Assembly: GCA_965243385.1 (NCBI GenBank)
Contig: CBDEUV010000002.1
Span: forward strand, 2,604,001-2,668,000
Length of the DNA stretch: 64,000 bases
Direction: 5' to 3'
DNA from: JANSYA01 sp965243385
GTDB lineage: Bacteria > Spirochaetota > Leptospiria > Leptospirales > Leptonemataceae
This document shows, in pieces, positions 53,333 to 62,821 of this stretch (the first letter of the stretch is position 1; each line of letters begins with the position of its first letter). Both the position numbers and the translations under genes were made by a program. The notes beneath the pieces were generated by a model. The model was not told the origin of the DNA, made no database searches, and saw only the letters and a program-made list of their open reading frames with translations.

Positions 53333-54703
53333 CTAAATTTCGTATTCTTTGATCTTGCGATATAAGGTCCGTTCGGATATGCCCAGAATCTGCGCCGTCT
53401 TCTCGCGATTGCCATGATTCATTTTGAGATTTCGCTCGATAATCGCTTTTTCGTACGCGTCGAAAGAAATGCCGGCGATGACGCTGTCGGCGAGCTTGCG
53501 GTCGTTCTGGCGACGCGGAGCGCTCTGCAATTCAGGGGAAAGATCGCTTTTCTGGAGAATATCGTCGGTGGCGAGTACGACCATGCCTTCGAGAATATTG
53601 CGAAACTCGCGGATATTACCGGGCCAGTCGTATGCTTCGAAGAACGATAACAACTCGGGAGCGAGCTTCGTCACGGACTTGCCGTAGCGATCGTTAAACT
53701 GTGTTACGAAATGGTTAAACAACAGCGGAATGTCGGTCGCGCGTTCGCGCAGCGGCGGCAGAAATAATTTGATTACCGCCAGACGATAGTACAGATCTTC
53801 GCGAAAATTTCCGCGATCGGCTTCTTCCAGCAGGTTCTTATTAGTGGCGGTGATGATGCGTACGTCGACGGGAATCGCCTTCGTCGAACCGATACGCGTG
53901 ACTTCGCGCTCTTCTAAGACCCGCAACAATCGCACCTGGCTTTCGGGATCCATTTCGCCGATTTCATCGAGGAAGATCGTACCGCCGTCCGCCGCTTCGA
54001 AATATCCGGGACGATCTTTGTCGGCACCCGTATACGATCCTTTCATCGCGCCGAAAAGCTCCGATTCGAGAATGGATTTCGTCAGCGCGCCGCAATTGAC
54101 TTTGATAAACGGCTTATCGCTGCGCGAAGAGTTTTCGTGAATTAGATTCGCGATCAATTCTTTGCCGGTGCCGCTTTCGCCTTCGATCAACACAGTCACG
54201 TCGGCCGGCGCGATCTGCTTGAGTTTCTCCAGCACTTCGCGAATGGCGCTGGAGTTGCCGATGATATTGTCCGCGCGAAAGGTTTCCGAGATACGCGCCC
54301 GCAGCTGACGGTTCTCCGCTTTCAGCGCGGCGTTTTCGAGAAAGCCTTCGACCTTATTGCGTAACAGGGTGAAGTCGACCGGCTTGATCAGATAGTCGGT
54401 GGCTCCCGCGCGGATGGCTTCGATCGCGGTTTCGATCGAAGGCTGTCCGGTTAAAATCAGAAACGGCGTGTCGGGGGCGGTTTCGCGAACCCGTTTCACA
54501 ATGTCGATGCCGGTGGTGTCCGGCAGCATCAGATCGCTGATGATCACGTCTACGGGCCGTTCTTTTAAGACGGCGTGGGCCAGCTCGCCGTCCGGCGCGA
54601 CGTACACCGTGTGCGGCGTCTTCGACGTCGAAAGGCCGTTTAGATATTCTTCCAGCGCCGCGCGCTGGGCGTCGTTGTCTTCGATTACGAGAAAACTCGC
54701 CAT
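53333..54703 (-). CDS. Sigma-54-dependent response regulator (NtrC/AtoC family)
   Basis: 456 residues. Receiver domain (about 1-120) with acidic DN pair, phospho-acceptor Asp in VIISDLMLP and Lys in YLIKPVD. AAA+ domain (about 145-385) with Walker A GESGTGKE and Walker B GGTIFLDEIG; the sigma-54 contact loop GAFTGA reads GSYTGA. A Fis-type HTH follows (NREKTAQILGISERTLYRKI). It would be phosphorylated by the kinase encoded 26 bp upstream. Confidence 0.93.
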   Translation of the reverse strand: MASFLVIEDNDAQRAALEEYLNGLSTSKTPHTVYVAPDGELAHAVLKERPVDVIISDLMLPDTTGIDIVKRVRETAPDTPFLILTGQPSIETAIEAIRAGATDYLIKPVDFTLLRNKVEGFLENAALKAENRQLRARISETFRADNIIGNSSAIREVLEKLKQIAPADVTVLIEGESGTGKELIANLIHENSSRSDKPFIKVNCGALTKSILESELFGAMKGSYTGADKDRPGYFEAADGGTIFLDEIGEMDPESQVRLLRVLEEREVTRIGSTKAIPVDVRIITATNKNLLEEADRGNFREDLYYRLAVIKLFLPPLRERATDIPLLFNHFVTQFNDRYGKSVTKLAPELLSFFEAYDWPGNIREFRNILEGMVVLATDDILQKSDLSPELQSAPRRQNDRKLADSVIAGISFDAYEKAIIERNLKMNHGNREKTAQILGISERTLYRKIKEYEI

Positions 54704-54729
54704 ATACTCGCCAGAATTATCAAAAAAGC

Positions 54730-55587
54730 TCAGGCCCCTGTGGCCTCAAGCTCTTTCGCTCCTGAGGAACCGGCGGGACCGCCCGGGCCGCCGAAAACTA
54801 CGAGAAAGCGAGTGCCTTCGCCGGGACTGCTGTTCAGCTCGACATAGCCGCCCAGTTCCTGGACCATCTTGCGTACGAGCGTCAATCCCAGGCCGCTGCC
54901 CTTGCCGCGTTTGGTCGTAAAAAACGGATCAAAAATACGCTCCTGCACTTCTTCCGGAATGCCCGGCCCATTGTCGGCGATTCCAACGAAAGGATAGGTC
55001 TTGCGTTCGCCCGTCGTCACCTGGATCGCCCGGTCGTCGGTCACCGGTCCGGCTGATGCCTGAAAGGCCTGGATCGAGTTCAGAATCAGATTCAACACGA
55101 TCTGTTTTACGAACGAAGCGTCGATGGTCCGACGGGTTTCGAGTTCGCCCGGCTCGAATTGCAGATCGATGCCTTCGCGTAGAGCCTGCGGCTCCAGCAG
55201 CTCCACCACTTCGCGGACCAGACGATTGAGATCCGAGCTGACTTCTTTTTCGCCGACCCCCGGACGGATCAGCGACAGGAAATTATGCAGGGTGCGATTC
55301 AAGCCCAGAATTTCGTTTTTGATAATGCCCACTTTGCCGGCGATCCTGTCGCGCAGCTCGTCGTCGTTGATGTCGCCGACGTACCCCTCCAGCAATTGCA
55401 AATGCATATGAATCGCGGCCAGGGGATTCTTGACTTCATGAACGAGACCGGCCGCCAGGGTCGGCAATTCGCCGGCGGTTTCCGCAAGCACAGGTAACCT
55501 CGCGTCGTCGCCGCCCGCCGTATCGCGGGCGCCTTCAGAATCGCGCGAAGCGTCAGCGCCGGATGTCTTGAGAGCTTCGTCCGTCAT
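54730..55587 (-). CDS. Soluble NtrB-like sensor histidine kinase
   Basis: 285 residues, no membrane segment. A short disordered N-terminus (1-35), then the dimerisation domain with phospho-acceptor His in GLVHEVKNPLAAIHMH and a complete HATPase (N box NLILNSIQAFQ, G1 IADNGPGIP, G2 GKGSGLGLTL). No PAS or GAF domain. Its start lies 35 bp inside the end of the VWA gene, so input may come through that exported protein or a third partner. Confidence 0.92.
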   Translation of the reverse strand: MTDEALKTSGADASRDSEGARDTAGGDDARLPVLAETAGELPTLAAGLVHEVKNPLAAIHMHLQLLEGYVGDINDDELRDRIAGKVGIIKNEILGLNRTLHNFLSLIRPGVGEKEVSSDLNRLVREVVELLEPQALREGIDLQFEPGELETRRTIDASFVKQIVLNLILNSIQAFQASAGPVTDDRAIQVTTGERKTYPFVGIADNGPGIPEEVQERIFDPFFTTKRGKGSGLGLTLVRKMVQELGGYVELNSSPGEGTRFLVVFGGPGGPAGSSGAKELEATGA

Positions 55588-57292
55588 CGATTTCCAGAAT
55601 TTGCAGCAGGAGGAAGTGCACGTCTTCGCGCACCAGATCGCGCTCGGAACGTTTCGCGAGCGCCGCCCAGGTGTTGATAAACAGCCGCGGCACTTCGCCC
55701 TGACTCCTAATATAAACAGGCCTGGACAGATTTACAAGCTTTTCCCCGGTACCGGAAGCCGGGCTCAGGTGCAGGCCCACATACATCGTTTCGCCGACGC
55801 TCCTGCGCATCTGCGCGAGAATCCCGCGGTCGGCGACCTGAATCCAGAACGAAAGCCCCGCGTTTTTGACCAGTACGCGCGCCGCACCGGGATCGTAGGA
55901 ACCCGGCGTTCCGGCCCTCGCGCCTGCCGCGACAGCGGACTCGAGCCCCGATACGATCGGCCCGAGGTAATTCAGCCGCGTTCCGTTTTTTCGCGCCAGG
56001 GCTCCGGGCAAATCGCTCAGATTCAATTCGCCACGCTCGAAGTGAATGGTCTCGACCGGACGCAGAACGTCCGCCGGCACCTGGCCGCGCAAAATACTGC
56101 CGCGCAAATCGCGGCGACTGAGAAAGAAGCGCGGACCGTCCATGAGAATGAACTGGGATGGCTGATCAATAAAGCCGGCTTCGCGTCCGTACACGACCGC
56201 CGGGTCCGCGAGCCCGAGCGAGCGCGCCATGCGCCGCCACTCCGCGCGATCTTCGTACTGCTGGTTCAATAAACAAAACAGGCGCACATCCGCGCCCGCG
56301 GATTTCAAGCGGCGCAGGTAGCTTTCCAGACCGCTGCGGCGGCTGCCGATGCGCGCGTCGGAAAAGACCATTATCTTACGCGCGCCCTTCCACTCGCGAT
56401 AGCTGTGCACGATTCCCAGCGCCCGCTCGACGCCGGCCAGGCTGACTTCGCCCCGCGCCGTCTTTTCGCGCGCGGCGGCGAGCGCGCTCTGCCATTGATC
56501 GGTAAATGGAATCACGTCCAGACGATCTCCCGCTCCCACCGTTACAATGCCCAGACGACTTCCCCGCGGCAATGACTGGCGGACCGCCGTTAGCGCGCGC
56601 AAAATCAGCGGCAGATCTTCGATCATCGATCCCGAATGATCCAGAACGATCGCCAGATCAATCGCGCCGCCACCTCCCGCAATCAGGCCGGGCGCTACCC
56701 GCGGCTGCCAGAACGGCGTCGCACGCACTAAAACCCGCCGCATGGCCTGCTGAAATTCGCGGCTGTTCGTACTTTCGCGCACGCCCGGAACGCTCTTGCC
56801 TGTGCGACAGATATGAGTCGTGGCGCTCAAGAGAATGCGCCCCCCGGCCAGAAAGCGAGCGCTGCCCGCCAGCAGATAGTCCGCGCGGGCTTCCGAACAA
56901 AGCCTCCCGGCCCGCGTTGCGTTCAGCGGCTGTCCGCTCCGCCATTCGGCCCGGCGAGCGGCGGCCCGGGCCTCCGCTATAGAAATCAGATTTCCGTCCC
57001 GGGCGGTGTGCAGCAGAAAGTGACTGGCCTCCTGGAGCCGATCCGGAATTCCTGCACGGGAAGCGAATCCGGCGCGTGCTGGTTGGCCTTCGACCTGAAA
57101 GGGCAGGATCAGCATCCCCGAGCCGCGCGCGGCCAGAGGCATCGTGAGGAACACAGCGCTCCCCAGACACAGTACCAGCTTTGCGAATGCGACCAATGAT
57201 CCGCGGCGGCCTGCGTCCGACCGCGTCCGCCGCACCTCGATCACTGGCCGGCGGAACCGACCGGGCTTATTGCTGCGCGTTGCTATTGCCAT
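55553..57292 (-). CDS. Exported VWA-domain protein
   Basis: 579 residues if started at ATG 57292; GTG codons at 57244 or 57235 would shorten a long basic N-terminus before the signal segment (LVLCLGSAVFLTMPLAARG). After it comes a TolB/CsgG-like alpha/beta region (MLILPFQVEG, YLLAGSARF, GGRILLSATTHI), then a VWA domain (about 210-390) with MIDAS motif DHSGSM and IMVFSDARIG. Cotranscribed with the kinase and sigma-54 regulator. Confidence 0.82.
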   Translation of the reverse strand: MAIATRSNKPGRFRRPVIEVRRTRSDAGRRGSLVAFAKLVLCLGSAVFLTMPLAARGSGMLILPFQVEGQPARAGFASRAGIPDRLQEASHFLLHTARDGNLISIAEARAAARRAEWRSGQPLNATRAGRLCSEARADYLLAGSARFLAGGRILLSATTHICRTGKSVPGVRESTNSREFQQAMRRVLVRATPFWQPRVAPGLIAGGGGAIDLAIVLDHSGSMIEDLPLILRALTAVRQSLPRGSRLGIVTVGAGDRLDVIPFTDQWQSALAAAREKTARGEVSLAGVERALGIVHSYREWKGARKIMVFSDARIGSRRSGLESYLRRLKSAGADVRLFCLLNQQYEDRAEWRRMARSLGLADPAVVYGREAGFIDQPSQFILMDGPRFFLSRRDLRGSILRGQVPADVLRPVETIHFERGELNLSDLPGALARKNGTRLNYLGPIVSGLESAVAAGARAGTPGSYDPGAARVLVKNAGLSFWIQVADRGILAQMRRSVGETMYVGLHLSPASGTGEKLVNLSRPVYIRSQGEVPRLFINTWAALAKRSERDLVREDVHFLLLQILEIDDGRSSQDIRR

Positions 57293-57755
57293 CGTTCTAC
57301 CAGGCGCCTGGCCGGCCCTGACAGCCTGTGCCTGGCTGGGACCGCCGGTCATCGCTCCGGAACTGATTTCTCAGGACTATTATTTCACCGGATCTTATGT
57401 ACAGATCCAGGGCGAGGCGGACCTGCCGCCCGTGCGCCAGCTCGTGCCGGCCCCCGCTCATCAACAGCAGCAGGCCGGCTCCAGAGACTCGAAGGCCACT
57501 GTGCAATTCCTGTCCCTGCGCGAAAGAAGAAAGCAGTGTCGGGAGCGGGCTCTCGTGCACAGCCATACAAAATGGCTCAGCCTGACCCGGCGCGACCGCC
57601 AGGCCCAGAGCGAATGGGATCTCCGCCTTTCGATGGGCGGCAGCGGCGGCTGGCAGGAGTGCCTGAATCGCTCCGTGATTCGGAACCATTTTTACGACGC
57701 GCCAGGCCGCTGCCGGGTGGTCGTGCTCTATCCCTGCTTGCCGCAGAGGTACTGA
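57270..57755 (+). CDS. Putative lipoprotein, lineage-specific
   Basis: About 161 residues from TTG 57270. Signal segment ends at lipobox LTAC. The mature part has Cys residues near the ends of strands and a distinctive C-terminus (SMGGSGGWQECLNRSVIRNHFY then GRCRVVVLYPC). No known family. Its 5' end overlaps the divergent VWA start, so one of the two starts is probably further downstream. The real start is the least certain part. Confidence 0.55.
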   Translation: MLRVAIAIVLPGAWPALTACAWLGPPVIAPELISQDYYFTGSYVQIQGEADLPPVRQLVPAPAHQQQQAGSRDSKATVQFLSLRERRKQCRERALVHSHTKWLSLTRRDRQAQSEWDLRLSMGGSGGWQECLNRSVIRNHFYDAPGRCRVVVLYPCLPQRY

Positions 57756-57759
57756 GCGG

Positions 57760-57891
57760 CTAAGGCTCGCCGCCGCGAACCGCGCGAACGACGTAGTAGA
57801 CTAACTGGAGGGCCAGCAGCCCCGCACCGAAGTACCAGCAGAGGCAAACCGCCGACGGCCGCATCGCGATCCGGAACTTCAAAAATTTCAC
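57760..57891 (-). CDS. 43-residue membrane protein coupled to adenosine deaminase
   Basis: GTG 57891 overlaps the adenosine deaminase stop (GTGA). The product starts basic (KFLKFRIAMRPS), has one membrane helix (VCLCWYFGAGLLALQLVYYVV) and ends RAVRGGEP, a positive-inside plan reversed at both ends. No family recognised. Too short for routine gene calls; the coupling and the helix argue that it is real. Confidence 0.55.
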   Translation of the reverse strand: MKFLKFRIAMRPSAVCLCWYFGAGLLALQLVYYVVRAVRGGEP

Positions 57892-59219
57892 AACTTGTAT
57901 TTTTCGCGCAGGAGCTGGATCTCTTTGTTATAGCCTTTCCACAATCGCGCGGGGTTGCTCATGAACGATGAGTACACGCTCTGCCGGTTTAAATCGACCA
58001 GCTCGCTGACTGTGAAGTCCAGGTGCTTGTAGCACTTGAAATATTCGTCGGTCAGGTCGACGTGAAAGATCTCGGGGTCGTCGGTATTGATCGTGCAGAC
58101 CAGACCTTCGTCATAATAGCGGCGCAGAGGATGGTCCTGGGGCTCGCGCACATACTTGCCCGTAAACAAATTCGAGGTGATGCAGATTTCGATCGGCACC
58201 TCTTTTTCTTTCATGAGCTCGACCAGCGTCGGATCCTGGATGGCGGAGGTCGCGTGGCCGACCCGTTCGGCTTTGAGGATTTCAACGGAATCGCGCACGG
58301 ACCAGGGGCCGTCGTCTTCGCCGGCATGCGCGACCGCCCGCAGTCCATGAGCGCGGGCCTGGGCGAAGACGTCGCCGAAGAGCCGCGCGGGGCCCATGAG
58401 CTCCGCGCCCCCGAGACCGATGCCGATGATATTGTCCGCTTTCGCGGCGATAATGCGCTGCAGATTCTTGCTCGCGTTGTCTGCGCCGAAGGTCCGCGAA
58501 ACGTCGATCAGGAATTTCACTTCGGGCCCGCCGGAGCGGACGCACTCCTTCGAAACGCGGTCGAGGGTCTGCGCGATTTCGTTGAAATCCAGGCCGTTTT
58601 GAATCATGCGCGAAGGCGCGAGAAAGACTTCGGCGTAGCGAATGGTATTCGCCTCCATATAGCTGCGCAGGTTATTAAAGATCAGCTCGAAGTCGTCGGG
58701 AGTTTTTATCGCGTCGAGGATAAACAGAAAGAGTTCGATGAAACCTTTGAGATCGCTGAACTGGTATTTCTTTTCCAGTTCGTCCATGCTGTAGTCGATC
58801 TTGTTCTTTTCGAACATGCCGGCCAGCGTCTCTTTGGAGATGCAGGCTTCCATGTGAAGATGCAGCTCGACTTTGGGCATTTCGCGGATAAAGGACATGA
58901 GCTTTTTGTCCGCGGCGGACAGATCCTTTATCGAAGGCGCGACGGCGGGCGCGGCGCCGCGAATTTGCGAGGCCGTGACCATATCCGCCTGGAAGATCTG
59001 GTGCAGCAGATCTTCCGGCGGGCTTTCGATTTCCAGATCTTCGTACGCGATCTTTTCGTTTAAGAGATCGTTGATCTGTTTATCGAAGGCGATCTGCAGC
59101 GGCGCTGTAAAATCGCGGCCCTCCGGAACCCGGGCTTTGAGCCGTTTCAGCTCGGCGATGTCGCGATCAATTTGCTGGATCCGCTCATAGAGATGTTCGA
59201 AGCGCACAATTTGATTCAT
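57888..59219 (-). CDS. add: Adenosine deaminase with N-terminal extension
   Basis: 443 residues, about 100 more than the usual enzyme. Zinc and catalytic residues: His120/His122 (VELHLHME), His298 and Glu301 (AHAGED), His322 (VGHATS), Asp380/Asp381 (INTDDP), with GLGGAE at 268-273. It converts adenosine to inosine in purine salvage. The first about 110 residues (coiled coil at 5-30, then helical) are outside the catalytic barrel and may mediate assembly. It follows the SpoIIE phosphatase gene by 27 bp. Confidence 0.9.
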   Translation of the reverse strand: MNQIVRFEHLYERIQQIDRDIAELKRLKARVPEGRDFTAPLQIAFDKQINDLLNEKIAYEDLEIESPPEDLLHQIFQADMVTASQIRGAAPAVAPSIKDLSAADKKLMSFIREMPKVELHLHMEACISKETLAGMFEKNKIDYSMDELEKKYQFSDLKGFIELFLFILDAIKTPDDFELIFNNLRSYMEANTIRYAEVFLAPSRMIQNGLDFNEIAQTLDRVSKECVRSGGPEVKFLIDVSRTFGADNASKNLQRIIAAKADNIIGIGLGGAELMGPARLFGDVFAQARAHGLRAVAHAGEDDGPWSVRDSVEILKAERVGHATSAIQDPTLVELMKEKEVPIEICITSNLFTGKYVREPQDHPLRRYYDEGLVCTINTDDPEIFHVDLTDEYFKCYKHLDFTVSELVDLNRQSVYSSFMSNPARLWKGYNKEIQLLREKYKL

Positions 59220-59246
59220 AAACTATTGATTCCGCGCCGCGCCTGC

Positions 59247-62200
59247 TCAGCCGCTGATCGACGACTGGAGACTGCGCGCCTGGCGATTTTGCGGGTCCAG
59301 CGCCAGAGCGCGATCCAGAAAATCCCTGGCTTCGGCCGCATTGCCCAGCTTCTGATGGATATCCGCCAGGTTGATCAGATTGATCACGCGATCTGGATTG
59401 ATGTCCAGCACGCGATTGCCGGCGTCCAGGGCTCGATTGTAATCCCCGGTGCGCTTGTGCGAAATAGAAAGGTACAGCCAGAAGTCGACAATCGCCGGAT
59501 CGTGCTGGAGATACTGATTCAAAATTTCGATCGCTTTCTCGTAATCGCGCTCTTTGAACGTCAACACGGCCAGAATCTTATTCAGAGCCGGCACGTCGCT
59601 GCGTAAAGTATAGGCCTGGGTCAGTTTCGACAGCGCTTCTTCGTGCTTCCCGTCCCGGGCCAGACGCCGGCCGTCCTGAAAAAGCCGATCGAAGTCTTCG
59701 CTGCGTTCTTCGATAGTTTCGCCGGTCCCGGGTCCGGCGTCCGCGGGATCGCCCGACAGAGCTTCGGTGCTGCTGGTGGCCACGGCGGCGTCCAGCTCGG
59801 ACTCATCGTAGAGATCGATATCGATGGGCGCCGGACGCGCCTGGCCGCCGGCGGGGGCGCCGCCTGTTTTTCTTGCGGGCACCTCCGCGTGAAATTCGAT
59901 GCGCAGAAGCGAAAGGTCGTCGGTGATGACGCCGGTGTTTTTGATCGCCTCGACCATCGGTTCGAGATGGCCGTCGCTTTCTTCGACGCGTTTGAGAAAG
60001 AGGTACTCGTCTTCGTTGATGGTGCGCACGGGATCATCCGGCGTCATATCCACGTCATCGCGACCGTCGGAACCCAGCACGAGCACGTCGTTCGGCTCCA
60101 TCTTAAAATAGTGCACGGCGAAGGGCAGCTCGGACTCCAGACCGATCTTGCGTAGTTGCAGCTCCTCTTCGACGAATGACGCCTTGCCGTTGCGGTACAA
60201 TACGGAGAACGGATGCTCGGCGTTGAAGTACCAGGTGTCTCCGGTTTCCTCGTCGATCACGGCGACGACCGCCGAAATCACCATCGAGCCGTTGAAGGCC
60301 TGGAAGACCCCGTGCATCTCTTCGTAGACGTCGGTCAGCCACTGCTCCGGCGTCACGTTCATGACCCGATTGTTCCGGGCCGAACGCGCGAGAATCGAAT
60401 TCATCACGACGCCCATTACCAGACTGCCGCCGGCGCCCTGCATGGACTTACCCATCGCGTCGCCGTTGGCCGCTACGATATAACGCCGGAAATCGTGGTC
60501 GGCGCCGAGCCGCAGATTTCCGGTAACGCAACAGTCGCCCCCCAGATCGCCGGGTTTGTTACGGAATTCGAAGCGCTTCTTCTGCTCAAGATAAAACGAC
60601 GTCTTGATCCGCTCGGATTTGTTCGCGTTGTAGTTGAGCGGCTTCTGTAAGAGCGAAGTCAGGTAATAGTCGCCGTCCTGCTGGATCTTGAGCGCATGAA
60701 CTTCCTGGAGCGTCTGATTCAACTCGGCGGTGCGTGCTTCGACTTTCTCTTCGAGATTATTCGCGTAGTCTTTCAGCTCGGCCTGGGCCTGGCGAATCGA
60801 AACAACCATCGCGTTGAACGACCCCGCCAGAAAGCCGATCTCGTCCTGAACTTTGATCGGAACCTGTACCGACAGATCGCCGTCGTTTACTTTCGTAACC
60901 CCGGAAAGCAGATTGTTCAGCGGATTAATCAAACTTCCGCGAAAAAAGAGCGGAAAGATTACCAGCAGCACGACCAGTACCACGAAGAGAATGATCTTCT
61001 GCTGGAAAGCGGAGCTGTGAATATATTTGCGATAGTTGATGTACGAATAGCCGACTTCGTACACAGTCTGCTGCTCGACGTCGTAGTGCGTAAAGGCCGT
61101 GAAGTGATTGTAGTTCTCGGCGGTTTCGTTTTTGGTTTTCCGAAAGTGGCGGCTCCATTCCGATTTCATCGGAGCCAGATAACGCAGAACGTCGCGCTTC
61201 AGCTCGGGACCGCTCATATCGCCGTTTGCGCGGGCGAAGCGTTCGATTTGATCGGCGAAGGGTTTGAAGTCGTCGCCGGCGCCGTCCAGATATTTCATGA
61301 GCCGGCCCCGGAAGCCCTGGTCTTTTAACGCGGCGATTTTGATCGTGTTGACCCGCGTCGTCGTATTCAGGGAGCTCAGAAAATCGCGCATCTCCAACGC
61401 GAGATCGTCGTCTTCCAGCTCAGTGCTTTCCACGAAATTCAGGATCGCCGTTTTATAGCCGGCGAAGTACGGATGCAGCCGATCCCCGCTCAAATACGCC
61501 TCAACCTGCTCGCCGTACCCGACGTCTTCAAGGCGCACGAGATCTTCGTAAATCGCGGAGTTGGCCAGATCCTCTCGATGCGCTTCCAGGTCGAGATCGT
61601 AGTCGCGACTCATGTACTGCTTCTGAATTTCTCCGGAATTGACCGAGTATTTTACGATATATTCAATGTCTTCGTTGCGTTTGCCGTTCTCTAAAACGCG
61701 CTCGGAAAATTCGACGCGCAGCGCGTCGTATTCGCGCTCGCGGTCTTCGAGCGTAATCAAACTGATCGCCTGGATCATTAACAAAAACGATACCAGCGAA
61801 ATACCGACGATCTTCACCATGAAGGTCGTGCGATCGGAGGTGCGATTGATGTACAGAATCGCGATCAGAAAATAGCCGACGACCGTAAAGATCACGAAGG
61901 TGGTTACAAATACGCCCCGGGGCAGCGCGCCATCGCGACTGAGAACATTCAGCGCCGCCGGAATGATCGACGCGATCAGAATCCCGCCCACGATCCCGAT
62001 GATCGTCCAGCGCTCCCCCCGGTTCTCGACAGTCGTGCAGCGCCAGGCCCCGACAGCCGGCACGACGAACAGGTACAGTAGAATCACGCCGCCGAAAAAT
62101 TTGCTGAACTGGTCGGCTTTGAAATCCCAGTGGTGCCCGGTGAAAGAAAAGGTGATGCCCGAAGTCTGAGTGATAATCAAGAACAGGACGAAAGCCACCA

Positions 62201-62558
62201 GCAGGATGAAATACTGGACCCCGGCGAAGACCCAGCCTGTACGGCGGTAGTCGTTCTGCGGGTATTTAAGGATCCACTGCGTGAAGTGAATGAAGGGCAC
62301 CAGAATCATGCCGACGGTCACCCACCGGTGAAAGGCCGCCTCCGGTCCGTAGTACGAATGCGCGAAAACGAAAGCCAGATTGAAGGGCGAAAGCGACAGG
62401 AACGCGAATCCCAGCTGGTTCGTACTCTTCGAGCGGTTCGGCAGAGTGACCATGAACACGCCCAGGAAAAAGGTGAATACGAATGCCAGTAGATTGGCGA
62501 AAGAAAAGAAGTTAAAGTAGATATTCGATGCTTGCAGAAACTCGCTGAATGCTTCCAC
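59247..62558 (-). CDS. Large membrane SpoIIE-type phosphatase with HAMP and TPR
   Basis: 1103 residues, GTG start with GAGGGGGG upstream. About seven N-terminal membrane helices (1-250) resemble histidine-kinase 7TM sensor regions; then one helix, an extracytoplasmic sensor domain (about 270-520), another membrane helix, a HAMP linker (about 540-595), a coiled coil and a PP2C/SpoIIE domain (about 640-880) with LGGDCCVTG, ANGDAMGKS, LGSDGRDD and ITDDLSLL. The C-terminus has TPR units (about 960-1100). It would dephosphorylate a STAS protein in response to an envelope signal. Confidence 0.9.
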   Translation of the reverse strand: MEAFSEFLQASNIYFNFFSFANLLAFVFTFFLGVFMVTLPNRSKSTNQLGFAFLSLSPFNLAFVFAHSYYGPEAAFHRWVTVGMILVPFIHFTQWILKYPQNDYRRTGWVFAGVQYFILLVAFVLFLIITQTSGITFSFTGHHWDFKADQFSKFFGGVILLYLFVVPAVGAWRCTTVENRGERWTIIGIVGGILIASIIPAALNVLSRDGALPRGVFVTTFVIFTVVGYFLIAILYINRTSDRTTFMVKIVGISLVSFLLMIQAISLITLEDREREYDALRVEFSERVLENGKRNEDIEYIVKYSVNSGEIQKQYMSRDYDLDLEAHREDLANSAIYEDLVRLEDVGYGEQVEAYLSGDRLHPYFAGYKTAILNFVESTELEDDDLALEMRDFLSSLNTTTRVNTIKIAALKDQGFRGRLMKYLDGAGDDFKPFADQIERFARANGDMSGPELKRDVLRYLAPMKSEWSRHFRKTKNETAENYNHFTAFTHYDVEQQTVYEVGYSYINYRKYIHSSAFQQKIILFVVLVVLLVIFPLFFRGSLINPLNNLLSGVTKVNDGDLSVQVPIKVQDEIGFLAGSFNAMVVSIRQAQAELKDYANNLEEKVEARTAELNQTLQEVHALKIQQDGDYYLTSLLQKPLNYNANKSERIKTSFYLEQKKRFEFRNKPGDLGGDCCVTGNLRLGADHDFRRYIVAANGDAMGKSMQGAGGSLVMGVVMNSILARSARNNRVMNVTPEQWLTDVYEEMHGVFQAFNGSMVISAVVAVIDEETGDTWYFNAEHPFSVLYRNGKASFVEEELQLRKIGLESELPFAVHYFKMEPNDVLVLGSDGRDDVDMTPDDPVRTINEDEYLFLKRVEESDGHLEPMVEAIKNTGVITDDLSLLRIEFHAEVPARKTGGAPAGGQARPAPIDIDLYDESELDAAVATSSTEALSGDPADAGPGTGETIEERSEDFDRLFQDGRRLARDGKHEEALSKLTQAYTLRSDVPALNKILAVLTFKERDYEKAIEILNQYLQHDPAIVDFWLYLSISHKRTGDYNRALDAGNRVLDINPDRVINLINLADIHQKLGNAAEARDFLDRALALDPQNRQARSLQSSISG

Positions 62559-62728
62559 AGACCCCCCTCACCGCCCTCGATGCTGTGGAGGCTGTTGAAA
62601 AAAACAGGCTCAGGGGCGGAGGTACGCGAGCCCTGCGTTGCATACAGCCAACGACCGGGCGCACTGGTACTATGGTCGGCAAAGACCGGTTGTCAAACTG
62701 AATTTATTTTCATTCCGACGAGGCACCG

Positions 62729-62748
62729 CGGGTGCAGTGTTGCACCCG
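62729..62748. terminator. Hairpin between lpxC and the phosphatase gene
   Basis: CGGGTGCA-GTGT-TGCACCCG, 8-bp perfect arms with a 4-nt loop, 74 bp after the lpxC stop in the 263-bp gap before the phosphatase gene. No T-run, so termination is uncertain. Confidence 0.4.
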
Positions 62749-62821
62749 AGCGTCACGCCCGCACCAGAATAATATCGAACTGTCAGGAAAGCGCCGCTTC
62801 GGACTGCGAAGCGGGCCGGGC

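Noticed and set aside
58023..59063. 346-codon open frame antisense to adenosine deaminase
   Set aside because: Complete overlap with a gene whose catalytic residues are all present; no ribosome site or recognisable domain.
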